From Lawsonibacter sp. (lineage in GTDB: Bacteria; Bacillota; Clostridia; Oscillospirales; Oscillospiraceae): 5,019 bases of DNA. A program made the position numbers and the translations under genes. This document shows positions 2,906 to 5,019 of the stretch, one piece after another. Every line of letters starts with the position of its first letter. The stretch's first letter is position 1. The notes under the pieces are model-generated. The model was given only the letters and a program-made list of their open reading frames with translations. It did no database searches and was not told where the DNA came from. The DNA lies in the NCBI GenBank assembly GCA_022793355.1, contig JAAWCR010000105.1, positions 1-5,019 on the forward strand, read 5' to 3'.

Positions 2906-5019
2906 ATGAAACGAAAAGGGGTAAACAACAGAAACGGCGGATTCACCATGGTCGAGATGCTGGCGGTGGTGGCGATTCTCATCATTCTGCTGGGCGTCTC
3001 CATGGTGTCGGTGGTCCGATACCGCGACCTGTTGAAGATTACCGAGCTGGACAACGCGGCCCGGGAGATCTACATGGCGGCGGAGAACCGGGCGGTGCTG
3101 CTGTCCGGGGCCCGGCGGCTGAACAATCAGGTGCGCACGGCGGGGGCCGAGGATGGGGGCCGGTACTACGTGTCCAAGTCCAGCCTGAACGCAGAGCTGC
3201 TGACCTCTGGCAGCATTGACCCCGCCCTCCTGGACGGCGGCGATTTTTATATCGTCTACAACCTGGACGGCGGCAGCGTAACCGACGTATTTTACGCCGA
3301 GGAATCCATGGCCGGTCTGGTGGACTCCGGCTTTTCCGAGTTCTATGCCAAGTGGGCCCAAAGCCGCTCCCAGCGCCTGGCGCTGAAGGACGAGATGCTG
3401 GTGGGCTGGTATAACGGCGCCGCGGCCGAGGGCGGGAATTTTGAGCCAGCTCCCCCGGAGAAGGCCTCCCTCAAGGTGATGATAAAAAATGAGGAGGAGC
3501 TCACCGTAACGGTGGAATACGCCGCCCCCGCCCCAGCGAAACTGACGGTAAAGCTGAAAGATAAGGTTTTGGCGCTTCCAGGCAGCGATATCATGGTTCC
3601 CGCCGGGACCGGCAGCTATACCTGGGTGCTGGACAGCCTGAATGGGACGCAATTCAAGACCCTGGGTTCTGGCGTCGCCCCCGGCGAAAATTTCACCGTC
3701 ACGGCCACGCTCACCCCGCAGACCCCGGGAACTTTTACGGAGTTAACGGACAGCGATATCAACAACAGCCTGTTTCAGGAGGGGAGCAGCGAAGGTGTCG
3801 CCTATATCCGGTGTCTGCGCCATCTGCAAAATCTGGATGCCGGCTTTTCCGGTGTAACGGGCAAAACCGCAGCCATGCAGACCGACGATATCCGCTGCAA
3901 GGACAACGAGACCTACGGGAACGACGGGGACGGCTACGACTTCAAACCAATCGTCAACAGTAAGCTGACATCCTACAACGGCCGGACCCGGGAAATTCGG
4001 AACCTGTACGTAAGCGGCAAAACCTTTCAAGGTCCCGCCGGCCTCTTTTCCGAAACGGGGGGAGGTACAGGCAACACTCCCATGACGTTTGAAAATATCC
4101 GTCTGGTCAACGCTTCGGTGACCGCCACCGGGACAAACAACAGCGCGGGAGCGCTGGTAGGCTCCACCAGCGACGCCACCATCAAAAACTGCTGGGTCTA
4201 CTGGGAGCCGGACGGGGACGTAACCAACCTGACGTCGCTGCTGGGCAGCGACGCGGGCGGCATCGACGGCTATCGCTACCAGATTAAGGGCGCCAATGCC
4301 GGCGGTCTGGTGGGATATTCCAAAGGCTATTGTAAGATTACCGGCAGTCTGGCGGCCACGCTGGTCCAGGGCGATACGAATACGGGCGGCCTGATTGGGA
4401 ACTTTGATGGCAGCGATATAACGATTCAGTATTCCTATGCAGACTGCTATCTAAATGGAAGGGGCGGCGGCGTGGCCGGCTTAATAGGGCAGCTGGAGAA
4501 TGGAAAGAGCGCGGTCCTCGCCAACTGCTATGCCGCCGGATACATTTTGGAGGGAGAGCGGGCCGCCGGATTGTGCCTGGGCTGGGGCGTCACGGACGCC
4601 ACAAATGTATATTCCGTCTTGCGCTATCCCGGACGGATGGTGGAAAACACCCTCTATTTCCTGACGCAGAACCATAAGGTAGACACCCTGACCAACACTC
4701 ATTTTTTAGGGAAGGAATCACAGCAAGTCGAAGCTAAGAACGGTAACATCAGCAGCACCCTCTACGCCGATATGGTTTCGGATGGTTTCATAGGCGAAAT
4801 GGGGGCCGTCTTTGACCGCAAGGAACAGAGCGGCAGCCACCCCTACAACCTCCGGGAGCATCTTTTCCTGAACACCTACAGCTACCCCGGGCTGAACAAC
4901 ATGCCGCATTACGGCGACTGGGGCGCGGAGTTCCGGGAGCCCAGTCTGGTCTATTACGAGGAGTATGGGGACGGCAGCTGGGGGGTTTCCGGCGGCAACG
5001 CCAGAGACCTGATAAACAG
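2906..5019 (+). CDS. Prepilin-type N-terminus fused to GLUG-repeat surface protein (cut by right edge)
   Basis: A surface protein; 704 codons are present and no stop is reached. The N-terminus is a class III prepilin signal: a basic leader (MKRKGVNNRNGG, 1-12), then FTMVE with Glu at mature position +5, then a hydrophobic helix to about residue 37. A prepilin peptidase should cut after Gly12. Residues about 40-165 continue as a pilin-like helix and domain. Residues about 190-270 are rich in beta-strand pattern and may be an Ig-like domain. From about 280 onward the sequence resembles a beta-helix of the GLUG type, with AGALVG (414-419), AGGLVG (465-470), TGGLIG (493-498), AGLIG (524-528) and AGLCLG (554-559), and NCYAAG-like segments between them. 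The start is firm: a TGA lies in frame at 2894-2896, the ATG at 2906 is the first start after it, and GAGG (2895-2898) is 7 bases upstream. Likely role: adhesin displayed by, or anchored like, a type IV pilus. The ligand is unknown. No pilus assembly genes are in the window. Confidence 0.88.
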   Translation, partial: MKRKGVNNRNGGFTMVEMLAVVAILIILLGVSMVSVVRYRDLLKITELDNAAREIYMAAENRAVLLSGARRLNNQVRTAGAEDGGRYYVSKSSLNAELLTSGSIDPALLDGGDFYIVYNLDGGSVTDVFYAEESMAGLVDSGFSEFYAKWAQSRSQRLALKDEMLVGWYNGAAAEGGNFEPAPPEKASLKVMIKNEEELTVTVEYAAPAPAKLTVKLKDKVLALPGSDIMVPAGTGSYTWVLDSLNGTQFKTLGSGVAPGENFTVTATLTPQTPGTFTELTDSDINNSLFQEGSSEGVAYIRCLRHLQNLDAGFSGVTGKTAAMQTDDIRCKDNETYGNDGDGYDFKPIVNSKLTSYNGRTREIRNLYVSGKTFQGPAGLFSETGGGTGNTPMTFENIRLVNASVTATGTNNSAGALVGSTSDATIKNCWVYWEPDGDVTNLTSLLGSDAGGIDGYRYQIKGANAGGLVGYSKGYCKITGSLAATLVQGDTNTGGLIGNFDGSDITIQYSYADCYLNGRGGGVAGLIGQLENGKSAVLANCYAAGYILEGERAAGLCLGWGVTDATNVYSVLRYPGRMVENTLYFLTQNHKVDTLTNTHFLGKESQQVEAKNGNISSTLYADMVSDGFIGEMGAVFDRKEQSGSHPYNLREHLFLNTYSYPGLNNMPHYGDWGAEFREPSLVYYEEYGDGSWGVSGGNARDLIN

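Noticed and set aside
2798..3652. 284-codon minus-strand open frame
   Set aside because: Antisense of the pilin-adhesin gene and its promoter region; composition typical of a shadow frame in GC-rich DNA.
1..5019. tRNA, rRNA, CRISPR array, insertion sequence or integrase
   Set aside because: No cloverleaf, regular short repeat-spacer pattern, transposase reading frame or terminal inverted repeats were seen on either strand.

Overview
The window looks like chromosomal DNA from a GC-rich gut-type Clostridia, most like Oscillospiraceae (the Flavonifractor/Oscillibacter kind). This rests on the gene families, the strong AGGAGG-type ribosome binding sites, GC-rich coding sequence with AT-rich promoter gaps, and the mix of GHKL/LytTR signalling with type IV pilin-like surface proteins. 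The species assignment is inference. Five genes are supported: two partial at the window edges and three complete.

Left region (1-1984, minus strand): a two-gene signalling operon, read right to left. The first gene is a LytTR-family response regulator (ATG at 1984). Its stop overlaps by four bases (ATGA) the start of an AgrC-like membrane histidine kinase (ATG at 1238), which runs off the left edge with probably only a few residues missing. No AgrB/AgrD-type peptide-signal genes are visible. The kinase has Arg240 where the family phosphoacceptor His normally sits.

Middle region (1985-2407): a 204-base gap holds face-to-back promoters for the regulator (leftward) and for a small rightward gene. 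The small gene has a leader of about 110 nt with a 7-bp hairpin, an 11-bp perfect hairpin and an anti-Shine-Dalgarno stretch. That stretch can pair either with an upstream copy of the SD or with the real SD, which is the geometry of a translational switch. The gene encodes a 72-residue Cys-rich basic protein of unknown function with a CARGCWYC motif.

Right region (2411-5019): a 115-residue XRE-type repressor (minus strand) ends 3 bases from the small gene, tail to tail. It is divergent from a large rightward gene. The 147-base gap between them carries two copies, 32 bp apart, of a promoter-with-operator unit (TATCC-N5-GGATA), so the repressor probably controls itself and the rightward gene. 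The rightward gene encodes a prepilin-type N-terminus (G/FTMVE) fused to a long extracellular region with GLUG-type beta repeats, and runs off the right edge after 704 codons. It is best read as a pilus-anchored or membrane-tethered adhesin.

Together this looks like a surface-structure locus under local repressor control, next to a separate sensory two-component operon. The strongest candidates for undescribed biology are the leader RNA switch on the small Cys-rich gene and the duplicated bidirectional operator/promoter in front of the pilin-adhesin.
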